Below are positions 34,880 to 42,627 of a stretch of 64,000 nucleotides of DNA, piece by piece. The translations under genes and the position numbers were made by a program. Origin of the DNA: Candidatus Lernaella stagnicola. GTDB taxonomy: Bacteria > Lernaellota > Lernaellaia > Lernaellales > Lernaellaceae. Under the pieces are notes generated by a model. The model did no database searches, was not told the origin of the DNA, and saw nothing but the letters and a program-made list of their open reading frames with translations. Where the stretch lies: assembly GCA_030765525.1 (NCBI GenBank), contig JAVCCK010000041.1, positions 1-64,000 of the forward strand. Direction: 5' to 3'. The first letter of the stretch is position 1. Every line of letters begins with the position of its first letter.

Positions 34880-36069
34880 TTTGCGCGAACCAGAGAATCA
34901 ATGGTTTCCAGAAAAAGGTTCGTCGCGTCAGGACCGACCGACATCGAACGTTCGTAGGCGTAACGCGGATCATCCGCTTCCCGATCACTAACGAGGTAGC
35001 CGAGTTCGTCGTTGCCGAGGCCGAAAAGGAAGGCCGGATCGCCGGTCAGCAAGTCCTTGGCGGCAAAGCCGACCGAGGGGAGCGGTTCGCCGGGCAAGGT
35101 TACGAATTGCGCGGAACCGATTTGCCAAAAGTCGATGCGGGTTTCGATTTCGTTGCGGCGGAATTCCCGCTGAAAAACTCCCAGGTTCGCCATGAATGTG
35201 AACTGCTTGTTGTCCACGGGGAACCAACGCCGTTGGTGGCGATGCACGATCTCCTTGATGGTCGTCGGGCGGATTTGTTCCCAGGTCGCCGCGGCGATTT
35301 CGCCAAACGCGCGACCCATGTTCCGGTAGAAGCGCCGCCGGTCGCTGTATCCTGTGTCGTCATCCAAGACGCTGGTGATCATGCCGCCGAGCGCACCGTT
35401 CATGAATATGCTGACGGCGCCGGTCGCGTCCTCCACGGCTTTGTGCAGGTAATGAACGTAGTCCGGCGAGATCTTCGTGTTCATGTCCCACAAAATCTCC
35501 GGATGGCAGGCGTAGTTGGTCAGGCAAGCGATCGGGCGACCGTCCACGGTGTCCACGCGCATGATGCCCATGCTTTGATCGTTGTAGCCGGGTTGGCGGA
35601 TGTTCAAGGTCCACTCACTTTTGTCGCCGGCGTCCTCGCCAAAGCCGATCACCGCCGGGCGCCGACGTCCTCGGGCGCGCCGCACGCCGGCCACGACCTG
35701 ATCGATCAGCCACTTGATGTATTCGGGGTCCCGTCCGTTTTTGATCGGCACGCCGCCGACGGTGGGCCCCCACAGGCCGATGGTGTCAGGCCCGGCGTGT
35801 GTGTGCGTGCTGCAGACCAAGATGCGTTCCGGGGCGATACCACGCAATCGGGAGCGCAGCGTGTCAACGTCACCGAGCAGGAAACCGATGAGGTCGAGGC
35901 TGATCCATACCGCGGGGCCGTTCTCATCTTCGAGGAAGAGGATGCGCGCGGTGAGGGGGTCCAAGACACCGGTCGCCAGGCGGTTGGGACCGAAGCCGGC
36001 GAGATAGGTCTCGTGGATCAGATAGGGCGTGATGTCAACTTTTACCGCGGATGCCAGTATTGTATCCAT
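34876..36069 (-). CDS. Neutral/alkaline ceramidase N-terminal-domain-like protein
   Basis: A 397-residue protein of the PF04734-type family: VKVDITP at the start, LISLDL-like strand WISLDLIG, CSTHTHAGPDTIGLWG, and the LTNYACHPEIL and FMNGALGGMIT segments. In true ceramidases the nucleophile Ser lies in a GDVSPN-like motif. Here the equivalent stretch is NGALGGMIT, as I recall for uncharacterised relatives, so the substrate is open. No signal peptide is visible, so it is probably cytoplasmic. It begins 3 bases after the transporter-propeller gene, which suggests it handles a compound brought in by that transporter. Confidence 0.75.
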   Translation of the reverse strand: MDTILASAVKVDITPYLIHETYLAGFGPNRLATGVLDPLTARILFLEDENGPAVWISLDLIGFLLGDVDTLRSRLRGIAPERILVCSTHTHAGPDTIGLWGPTVGGVPIKNGRDPEYIKWLIDQVVAGVRRARGRRRPAVIGFGEDAGDKSEWTLNIRQPGYNDQSMGIMRVDTVDGRPIACLTNYACHPEILWDMNTKISPDYVHYLHKAVEDATGAVSIFMNGALGGMITSVLDDDTGYSDRRRFYRNMGRAFGEIAAATWEQIRPTTIKEIVHRHQRRWFPVDNKQFTFMANLGVFQREFRRNEIETRIDFWQIGSAQFVTLPGEPLPSVGFAAKDLLTGDPAFLFGLGNDELGYLVSDREADDPRYAYERSMSVGPDATNLFLETIDSLVRAK

Positions 36070-36072
36070 GAC

Positions 36073-38523
36073 TCACTTCTCGATTGGGTAGAAACGGAAC
36101 GACCACCAACCCATTACCAGGAACACGCCCGCGACCGGGCCGGCCAAGAGAATCCCCCAGGGATTGTCCACTGTATCGCCGAAATATTTGAGCAGCAACG
36201 GGGCGATCACCGTGGCAATACCGGCAGCGAATTTGGTCAGCAAGCCCTCCATGCCGTTGTACATTGCCTCGCGTCGATAGCCGGTACGCTTGGCGTCCAG
36301 GTCGATGATATCGGCAAAGATCGCCCGCGGCAGTACGAAAACCGAGGCGATTGGGAAGGTGGCGAATACAAAAATAACGCAGAGGTGAATGAGGATCACC
36401 GCGCCGTCGTTTAACCTGCCGCCGACAATCGCGTTGGCCGCCCAGCCGAACACGGGGAAGTGCTTCATCGTCACCAGGAAGGGCAGAACGGCGGCGAACC
36501 ATAATTGCGACAGGAGGAATATCTTCTTCTTCCCGATTCTGGCGGACATTTTGTAGACGACCGCAAACAGGGGCAGTGCGAAAATGACGATGCCGCCCTG
36601 CAAGAAGCCGGCGATGTCTTCCGTGAAACCCATGATGACGACGACCATGAAGGGGATCATCGCCACGAGAACGTCCACCGCAACGCGGAAGAAACTCACG
36701 GAAAAGACGTAGGGAATGAACGCCGGGTTTTTCAAGCAATGGCGGAACGCTTCCCAGAATTTGAACGGCACTTCCTTGGTAGCGTCGTGCGGCTTTTCGC
36801 GGACGCGCCAGATCGAAAGCCAGAAACAAAGCATCATGGCGATGCCGAAAATCCAGGCCGCGAGTTTGTAGCCGTCTTTGAAGTGAATCGGTCCCACCGT
36901 GATGCCGCCGCCATTGAGATCGGCGACCGTGACCGAGGCCGCCGGGCCGGCCATGTCCATGCTTTGCGGTCCTTCAAAGGTGCCGTCTTCCAGGGCGAAC
37001 AACGCGTACACCAAGCCGCGATCGGCGCTAACGGTGACGATGTCCTTACGGCCGTCGTCATTCACGTCGCGCATGTAGAGGTTGGTGGCGTTGGGGCACA
37101 GCGGATAGGCTGTCGGTTCGTGAAAATTGCCGTCGCCGGTACCGAGCCGCACGAAAGCCGCGCCGGAGATCGCGTCGGCGGAAATCAGATCGGCGTATCC
37201 GTCGTTATTGATATCGGTGGCGGCTACGGCGGCGGCGCTCAAGCCCATGTCGAATCGGGCCGAGTACGTATAGGCGCGCCCGTCGTCGCCGAGGCGGCTG
37301 ACGATCCGGCCAGTCGCCGGGGAGGCTGCGACCAAATCGAGCCTCTTGTCTTTGTTGAGGTCGGCTGCGGCCAACGAGGCGGTTTGCGGATCGGTCGGCA
37401 GGGTGACGACATCGCCCAGTGTTCCGTCTCCGGTGCCCAACCGTACCGCAAGCGTGCCGTCGTCGGCGTTGGCGGTCACGATATCGAGGTACTTGTCGTC
37501 GTCGAGATAGGCGGTAATTACCTGCGTGGGGCGTCGGCCCATCGGATAGCTTTGCAGGTCGCCGAAGCCTGTTTCGGTGCCGAGGCGTACGCCGATGCCG
37601 TCATCGCCCGCATTGGCCGTTACCATGTCGAGATGGCCGTCGAGATTCAGGTCGGAGACCGCGAGCCACGCCGGCGCCGTGCCCATAGCCCATTGCACCG
37701 GGTCGCCGAGCACGCCGCGGCCGAGGCCCTGGCGGACGGTCACGCTATTGGTGCCGGGATTGACCGCCAGCAATTCACGGTTTTCGTCGCCGTTCAGGTC
37801 GGCCACAACCAGCGCGACCGGGCCTTCACCCATTTCGATCGACTCGACCGGTCCAAATTGATCGTTGAGAATGAACTCGTCCTCTTCGGGCGGTTCGTCC
37901 AGGGCGTAGCGCACGTCGACGGTGCCGTTATTCTGATTGGCCACCAACACATCCATTTTGCCGTGGCCCATAAAGATGAAAATGCCAAGCACGACGGTGG
38001 CCACGAGCATTCCTAAGACATCGCCGTAACCCATGTAACTTGATATTTCGATGCGCTCGTCGTTGTCGTAGGTGATTTCCGGCAGCAACGCCAAGTAGGG
38101 CGCGACGACCGCCGTATAGAAAAACCAGAAACCCGAAAGGCTCACGACCAGCCACATCACGTTCCCCCAGGAACCGGGAAAGCTTGGCGGGTAAAACAAC
38201 ATAATGGAAAACAAGGTTAGAAAAGGCGCGCCGAACACGACCCAGGGAATCCGTCGTCCCATTCGCGTGGTGTACTTGTCGGATATATACCCGACGAAAG
38301 GATCGGCAACCGAATCGACCAAGCGGCCGACGAAGTTGATAAGTGCAAAGGCGCCGTAGCCGACGATATATATCTTGTTGCCCGCTTCGTCGACTTGACC
38401 GGTGTAGAAATACAGGAGCCAACCCACGACAATCGACGGTGAGAGAGTCACGCCCATTTCGCCTGCGCTGTAAAGAATTCGCTGGAGGAGGCTAAGTTCC
38501 TTATTTCCGCGGGAAGCGCTCAT
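36073..38523 (-). CDS. GPH/MelB-type MFS transporter with inserted seven-bladed FG-GAP/VCBS propeller
   Basis: An 816-residue chimera. Residues 1-182 and 546-816 together (about 450) make a normal glycoside-pentoside-hexuronide cation symporter of 12 helices. TM2 holds LVDSVADPFVG, where Asp70 and Asp74 match the cation-site aspartates of MelB. The 2-3 loop is SDKYTTRMGRRIP, and the 10-11 loop is ADIIDLDAKRTGYRREAMYNG. Between TM5 and TM6, on the predicted periplasmic side, lies a roughly 360-residue FG-GAP/VCBS repeat domain. The frame is intact and AAGGAG precedes the ATG. It is co-transcribed with the ceramidase-like gene. Likely a sugar, glycoside or uronide importer; what the propeller binds is unknown. 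Confidence 0.85.
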   Translation of the reverse strand: MSASRGNKELSLLQRILYSAGEMGVTLSPSIVVGWLLYFYTGQVDEAGNKIYIVGYGAFALINFVGRLVDSVADPFVGYISDKYTTRMGRRIPWVVFGAPFLTLFSIMLFYPPSFPGSWGNVMWLVVSLSGFWFFYTAVVAPYLALLPEITYDNDERIEISSYMGYGDVLGMLVATVVLGIFIFMGHGKMDVLVANQNNGTVDVRYALDEPPEEDEFILNDQFGPVESIEMGEGPVALVVADLNGDENRELLAVNPGTNSVTVRQGLGRGVLGDPVQWAMGTAPAWLAVSDLNLDGHLDMVTANAGDDGIGVRLGTETGFGDLQSYPMGRRPTQVITAYLDDDKYLDIVTANADDGTLAVRLGTGDGTLGDVVTLPTDPQTASLAAADLNKDKRLDLVAASPATGRIVSRLGDDGRAYTYSARFDMGLSAAAVAATDINNDGYADLISADAISGAAFVRLGTGDGNFHEPTAYPLCPNATNLYMRDVNDDGRKDIVTVSADRGLVYALFALEDGTFEGPQSMDMAGPAASVTVADLNGGGITVGPIHFKDGYKLAAWIFGIAMMLCFWLSIWRVREKPHDATKEVPFKFWEAFRHCLKNPAFIPYVFSVSFFRVAVDVLVAMIPFMVVVIMGFTEDIAGFLQGGIVIFALPLFAVVYKMSARIGKKKIFLLSQLWFAAVLPFLVTMKHFPVFGWAANAIVGGRLNDGAVILIHLCVIFVFATFPIASVFVLPRAIFADIIDLDAKRTGYRREAMYNGMEGLLTKFAAGIATVIAPLLLKYFGDTVDNPWGILLAGPVAGVFLVMGWWSFRFYPIEK
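36889..37977 (-). repeat. FG-GAP/VCBS repeat block (inserted propeller domain) inside the transporter gene
   Basis: Encodes residues about 183-545 of the transporter. Ca-loop motifs of D-x-N-x-D-G-x-x-D type begin at residues 242, 291, 339, 388, 437, 486 and 535, an almost exact 48-49 residue period. The first repeat (183-241) lacks its metal loop but starts with GHGKMDVLVAN, the strand that normally follows that loop. The last copy (535-540) is only the loop start (VADLNGG). Together these two ends make one blade, giving six whole blades plus one shared blade, i.e. seven. Confidence 0.8.
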
Positions 38524-38593
38524 GCAGTTCTCCTTGGGATGAAGGGCACATCCTTATTAACACGGGAATTTTGAACGCGCAATCAAGCGCACG

Positions 38594-39178
38594 TTACGGC
38601 TCGACGCTGTTATCGTTCAGTTTTTGCGGCCTCTGACGACGGAGTTCCTCGAACAGGTCGCGAGCCTCAGGCAGACCGTAATCGCGAAAATTGGGTTCGT
38701 AGTTCCAGAATCCGAGAATACCTCGGTGCCCGTCCATTTCGTAGCGCAACACCTTGAGCATCATCTGCAGCTTGTCGGCGGCGCGGACGATGCGGGCTTC
38801 GAGACTTTCGGCCGCCTGAAACTCGGCGAACATCTCTTTGAACGCCTCACCGTCGCCGCCCAGTATATCCAGCAGTTCGTTGGCGATGGCGGTTTCGGCC
38901 TGCTCCTTGGCGCCCGCGGGCAAGTACTTCTCGGCGATCTTCGGCACGTCGGTGAGCTTGATCTCCCCCAGTTCATGCAGCAGGGCCATGCGCAACGCTT
39001 TGAGCGTGTCGGCACCCGCGATGCGGTCGGCGAGCAGCATCGCCCAGAAGGTGACGCCGTACACGTGCGCCGCAACGGATTCCGGATGAGAAATGCCGCG
39101 CATCAGGTAACCCATGCGGGGAAGAGCTTCGAGGTGATCGACCTGCAAGGCAAAATCGACGATGGCTTGAGTATCCAT
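38594..39178 (-). CDS. HD-domain phosphohydrolase, YfbR/HDDC2-like
   Basis: A 194-residue helical protein with the layout of 5'-deoxynucleotidases (YfbR, HDDC2): HPESVAAHVYGV giving the first His, ALLHELGEIKLTDVP, and ARIVRAADKLQMMLKV giving the last Asp. The usual HD doublet reads HE here, which may alter metal binding. A GGAGGG precedes the ATG. It stands alone, 70 bases from the transporter gene and divergent from the second HD gene. Possible substrates are deoxynucleoside monophosphates; not proven. Confidence 0.8.
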   Translation of the reverse strand: MDTQAIVDFALQVDHLEALPRMGYLMRGISHPESVAAHVYGVTFWAMLLADRIAGADTLKALRMALLHELGEIKLTDVPKIAEKYLPAGAKEQAETAIANELLDILGGDGEAFKEMFAEFQAAESLEARIVRAADKLQMMLKVLRYEMDGHRGILGFWNYEPNFRDYGLPEARDLFEELRRQRPQKLNDNSVEP

Positions 39179-39287
39179 GGGCCCTCCGGAATCGGGACAT
39201 CGTAGCCACGACGGCCGCTTGTCACAAGCGCGTCTTGCATGGGGCGGCCGGCGGCTTTAACATGACGTTTTCGAAAGGAATACCGCC

Positions 39288-39863
39288 ATGGAAAGAAAGA
39301 ACCCCGGAATCACGCGTGAAACTGCCTTCGAACTGCTGACGGAGAAGTTGGGACACAAAGACCGACTGTTCAAACACAGCCTCGCTTCCGAGGCGATTCT
39401 GCGGAAACTCGCCGAGCGCCTGGGCGAAGATCCGGATTTCTACGGGATTGCCGGTTTGCTGCACGACATCGACTTGGGTTGGTTGGAAGAGGACCTTGCC
39501 GAGCATGCCATCCAGGGCGCGGATTTCCTGGCCGAGCGCGGCGTGCACGAGGAAATCACAACGGCCATTCGCCGGCACAATAAGCAACTGGACCTGGCGC
39601 GTGAAACGACGCTTGATCACGCCCTGGCCGCGGGTGAAACCGTGACCGGGCTGGTTATCGCCGCGGCCCTTGTGTATCCGGACAAGAAGCTGGCGTCCGT
39701 CAAACCCAAGAGTGTTCGCAAGCGCTACAAAGAAAAGGCCTTTGCGGCCGGCGCCGACCGCGCTATCATCGCCGAGTGTGAGCAGGTCGGCATTCCCCTC
39801 AGCGATTTCTTGGATTTGAGCCTGGAAGCGTTGAAGGAGATTGCCGACGATCTCGGGCTTTGA
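39288..39863 (+). CDS. HDIG-type HD-domain protein
   Basis: A 191-residue HD-domain protein with LFKHSLASEAILRKLAERLG, GIAGLLHDIDLGW carrying the His-Asp metal pair, AIRRHNK, and a helical C-terminus. This is the small HDIG hydrolase type, distinct from the divergently transcribed HD gene at 38594. GAAAGGAA precedes the ATG. A small membrane protein gene follows, overlapping at the stop codon region. The substrate is unknown; nucleotides are typical for the fold. Confidence 0.8.
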   Translation: MERKNPGITRETAFELLTEKLGHKDRLFKHSLASEAILRKLAERLGEDPDFYGIAGLLHDIDLGWLEEDLAEHAIQGADFLAERGVHEEITTAIRRHNKQLDLARETTLDHALAAGETVTGLVIAAALVYPDKKLASVKPKSVRKRYKEKAFAAGADRAIIAECEQVGIPLSDFLDLSLEALKEIADDLGL

Positions 39864-39877
39864 GGAGTAATCGATCG

Positions 39878-40186
39878 ATGGAATTTAGTTTGTTTGACCG
39901 CGTCCGCGACCTCTTTGACAAGGCTTCCGAAAACGTCACCGAGGTCAGCGACGCGCTGATGGTAATCGAACCCGTCCCGCCCTACGGCGGGCGCGGCGCG
40001 GTGACGGTGTTGATCACGGGCGCCGCCCTGCTGTCGATGGCGTTGGTCAGCGGCGTGGGGCTGGTTTCCATGGTGATCATGCTGATGGCGCTGGCGATTA
40101 TTTTCATGATTCTGACGAACGTTTTCGGTATTTCCTTCGACGTGGATCCCAGCGAGATTTTCCGCTACGGAGGCGCTCCCTGGTAA
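39878..40186 (+). CDS. Small membrane protein of unknown function
   Basis: A 102-residue protein that I do not recognise. An amphipathic N-terminal part of about 45 residues (SLFDRVRDLFDKASENVTEV) is followed by two hydrophobic helices (about 47-66 and 67-88) and a short acidic tail. GAGGAG lies 10 bases before the ATG at 39878. It lies between the HDIG gene and the alcohol-dehydrogenase relic, whose start codon it overlaps (TAATG). Coding is supported by position, ribosome site and codon use. Confidence 0.6.
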   Translation: MEFSLFDRVRDLFDKASENVTEVSDALMVIEPVPPYGGRGAVTVLITGAALLSMALVSGVGLVSMVIMLMALAIIFMILTNVFGISFDVDPSEIFRYGGAPW

Positions 40187-40391
40187 TGCGGGCGCTGGTT
40201 TTCGACCAAACCCTTCAATTTGTGCGACCGAAACCGGCAGCGGCCTTTCTGCACCCGCTTTACGTTTGCTCGCTTCCCAACGATTGGAAATTCGTGGTAG
40301 CGTTAAAAGGGTGTTCCGCTTCGATGAGGTATTGGCGGCCTTTGATGCAGCGCGGGACTCGCGCATCCTCAAAGTGCTTGTCAAAATGTGA
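40186..40391 (+). pseudogene. Deletion relic of a zinc-dependent alcohol dehydrogenase (MDR family)
   Basis: The ATG overlaps the upstream stop (TAATG) and opens with MRALVFDQTLQFV, the typical first strand of medium-chain zinc alcohol dehydrogenases. In another frame, from about 40227 to the TGA at 40389-40391, the DNA reads on into LRLLASQRLEIRG and VFRFDEVLAAFDAARDSRIL, then KVLVKM, which is the family's C-terminal helix and last strand. The central ~260 residues expected for a ~330-residue enzyme are missing, and the two pieces are out of frame. A simple internal deletion (or an assembly collapse) explains this. The next gene begins immediately after the relic's stop. Confidence 0.62.
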
Positions 40392-41471
40392 ATGATGCCC
40401 AAGCGTGAGAAAAATATTCTAGAAAAAAGATCTTTCCCCCGCGTGCCCGCGTACACAAAAATTCGCGCCCACTTACGCCACCATTCCGAGCACAAGGCAG
40501 CCGAGGTCGGCAACATCAGTTCCTCGGGCATGTTGGTGTGGGTGAAAACGCCGTGGGATGTCGGTTCGATTTGCGATTTCGAATTCACGTTGCTCGACGA
40601 CGTCCGCCCCTTTATCGGGCGCGCGGAAGTTTTGCGCATCACGGAACCGGGCTGTCGGCTGGATAAGTGCGTCGGGCTAGGCTTGAAATTTCTGCATATC
40701 GAACCCAAGCCTTTGGGCGTTATCGGAATGCTTCGTCACGCCGTTCGGATGCAGGCCATGAGTCTGGAAAGCGCCATCGGAGCGATGCGCTATGCCTGGG
40801 CCGAATTGCAGGGAAATATTACCGAACACGAATTCGGGGAACCGGGCGCCGGATTTCGACAACCCGTGTTGATGCTGCACGGATGGTTGGGTACGCGCGG
40901 CGTGCTTAATTTTCTGGAACGTCGCCTTAAACGCGCCGGTTTCCCGGTGTTCTCGATCGACCTCGGATTGCTCAACGTCCGCGATATCGAACACAGCGCC
41001 GAAGTCGTGGCCGGTAAACTGAGATGCCTTTCCGAGCGTATGGGGTTTGCGCGTATCAGCGTCCTGGCGCATTCCATGGGCGGCCTGATTGCGCTGTGGG
41101 GACTGAAGAAACTCAACCTCGCCGAATACGTCAGTCGCATGGTGGCGATCGGCACGCCGTTTCACGGCTCGCACCTGACCCGGCCGGGGATGGTGATTTT
41201 CAGCCCGCTGATCAAGACGCTTTGGCAAATGACGCCGGGATCGGATTTCATTCAGCGACTGCACGAGGATCCGTTGCCCGGCAACGTGGACATTGTGTGC
41301 TTCGCGGCGCGGGACGATTTTTTCGTACGGGCCGAAAGCGCCACCCTGGAGGGCGCGAAAAATATATTGATCGACGGGGGGCACGCATCGTTGATCACGA
41401 GCCGCTACGCCACGGCGAAGGTGGTGGCCGTGCTGGAAGGGCGCGACCCTTTCATCCCGAGTCAGCGTTAG
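40392..41471 (+). CDS. PilZ domain fused to alpha/beta-hydrolase (lipase-like)
   Basis: A 359-residue two-domain protein. The N-terminal PilZ domain (about 8-105) has both c-di-GMP motifs: R-x3-R at Arg13-Arg17 and N-x-S-x-x-G at residues 41-46. The C-terminal part (about 155-350) is an alpha/beta-hydrolase with MLHGWLGTRG (oxyanion loop), the nucleophile turn AHSMGG (Ser228), a likely acid at Asp308/309 and His331 in GGHASL. No signal peptide is seen, so it should be cytoplasmic where c-di-GMP is. The start ATG immediately follows the relic's TGA. The 3' end overlaps the convergent MFS gene by 20 bases. Substrate unknown. Confidence 0.85.
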   Translation: MMPKREKNILEKRSFPRVPAYTKIRAHLRHHSEHKAAEVGNISSSGMLVWVKTPWDVGSICDFEFTLLDDVRPFIGRAEVLRITEPGCRLDKCVGLGLKFLHIEPKPLGVIGMLRHAVRMQAMSLESAIGAMRYAWAELQGNITEHEFGEPGAGFRQPVLMLHGWLGTRGVLNFLERRLKRAGFPVFSIDLGLLNVRDIEHSAEVVAGKLRCLSERMGFARISVLAHSMGGLIALWGLKKLNLAEYVSRMVAIGTPFHGSHLTRPGMVIFSPLIKTLWQMTPGSDFIQRLHEDPLPGNVDIVCFAARDDFFVRAESATLEGAKNILIDGGHASLITSRYATAKVVAVLEGRDPFIPSQR

Positions 41472-42627
41472 CCTTCGAACGAACGTGCCGCACCACTAAC
41501 GGAATTCCCAGCAAAAGAAGCACGACGCCGCTGATCCAAATCGGATGTTCATAGCCGAAGTACTCGCCCGCCGGAGCGGCGACGATGGCGCCGGCGACCA
41601 TACCGGCGGTCATGGCGAGATTGATTACGCCCGCATTGCCGCCGAGACGCTCGACGTGGAACAGGCGTGTCACCCCAAGGTAGAGCACGACCATGATCGT
41701 ACCGTCGCCGAAGCCGTGGATCATGCGAAAGAGAACCGAGATCCAGGGGTTGTCGATAATCATGCCCAGGTGCCCTACGCCCGAAAGGATGAGGGCGAAA
41801 ACGACGATCAGAAGATGGGGAGCTTTCGGGTCGACGAGGCGCCGCCCCACGAGCAAAACGACGGCGATGACCGCGACGAACTCGGCTGCCATGTAACCGC
41901 CCATTTGCTGCAGGTTAAGCCCCAGGTTCCTGCGCAGGAACAGGCCGTAGCAGGTTTGTTCGACGCCCCAGTGAGTCGTAAAGAGAAACAGCCAGCCGAT
42001 AAACAGTATGACTCGTGGCGTCAGTAAGTCGCGCACGTACGACTTCATGGCTTGACGCTTCACGCGAGTCGGCGGCAAGGCGAGGGCGGGAATCAGCAGT
42101 AGTAAGGTGACGCCGGCCAAAACGCGAAAGGTCCATTGGAAATCGAAGGCGGTGAGTAGCATCGCGGCCATGATCATGCCCACGGCGATGCCGCCAAAAC
42201 GCCACGCGACGAACAAGGCGATGCGGTTGCTCGTGCGATCGCCGGCGTCGTGCTTGAGCAGTTGCATTTCCATCGTCAAGCGGAGCGTGTTGTACATAAA
42301 CGCCCAGCCGGAAAAGACGAGGAGGAAAGCGGGAAAGCTTTTCACGTAGCCCATCGCCAACAAGAAGACGCTTTGGGCGGCCAGGGCCACGAGCGCCAGC
42401 GTGCGACTGCGAATGCGGTCGTTGCCCAGCCCGGCGGGCACTGAGGCCAACGCGAAGGCGAGGGCTTGAAAGGCGAAAATGGAGCCGATCTGCGCGCCGG
42501 AATAGCCAAGTTCCTCCGAGAAATAAACGGGCAGCCAGAACATCGTCACCGACGTGAGCAGGGAAAACACGCCGAATAGCGCGCTCGGTAGCCAGTCCGT
42601 GCGCCATGACGAGGTCGGAGGGTTCAT
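41452..42627 (-). CDS. MFS transporter (tandem paralogue 2)
   Basis: A 391-residue major-facilitator protein with about 12 helices. It starts LPSALFGVFSLLTSVTMFWLPVYFSEELGYSGAQIG and keeps a loop 2-3 GNDRIRSR. The adjacent upstream gene has the same motifs in order, so the pair arose by tandem duplication. The ATG at 42627 overlaps the upstream stop (ATGA). The order of features (VYFS, SGAQIG, VAWRFGG, FLFTTHWGVE) resembles uncharacterised nucleoside/sugar-like MFS proteins; the substrate cannot be given. Confidence 0.82.
   Translation of the reverse strand: MNPPTSSWRTDWLPSALFGVFSLLTSVTMFWLPVYFSEELGYSGAQIGSIFAFQALAFALASVPAGLGNDRIRSRTLALVALAAQSVFLLAMGYVKSFPAFLLVFSGWAFMYNTLRLTMEMQLLKHDAGDRTSNRIALFVAWRFGGIAVGMIMAAMLLTAFDFQWTFRVLAGVTLLLLIPALALPPTRVKRQAMKSYVRDLLTPRVILFIGWLFLFTTHWGVEQTCYGLFLRRNLGLNLQQMGGYMAAEFVAVIAVVLLVGRRLVDPKAPHLLIVVFALILSGVGHLGMIIDNPWISVLFRMIHGFGDGTIMVVLYLGVTRLFHVERLGGNAGVINLAMTAGMVAGAIVAAPAGEYFGYEHPIWISGVVLLLLGIPLVVRHVRSKANADSG

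Noticed and set aside
35107-38016. Long plus-strand open frames opposite the ceramidase-like and transporter genes (35107-36414 and 36505-38016).
   Set aside because: Their translations are His/Arg/Gln-rich without any family motif and mirror the minus-strand genes; they result from high GC and the third-position bias of the real genes.
40186-40395. A 69-residue small protein gene.
   Set aside because: Only its first 13 residues resemble a protein family; the rest is out-of-frame remains of the same family, so a deletion relic is the better explanation.
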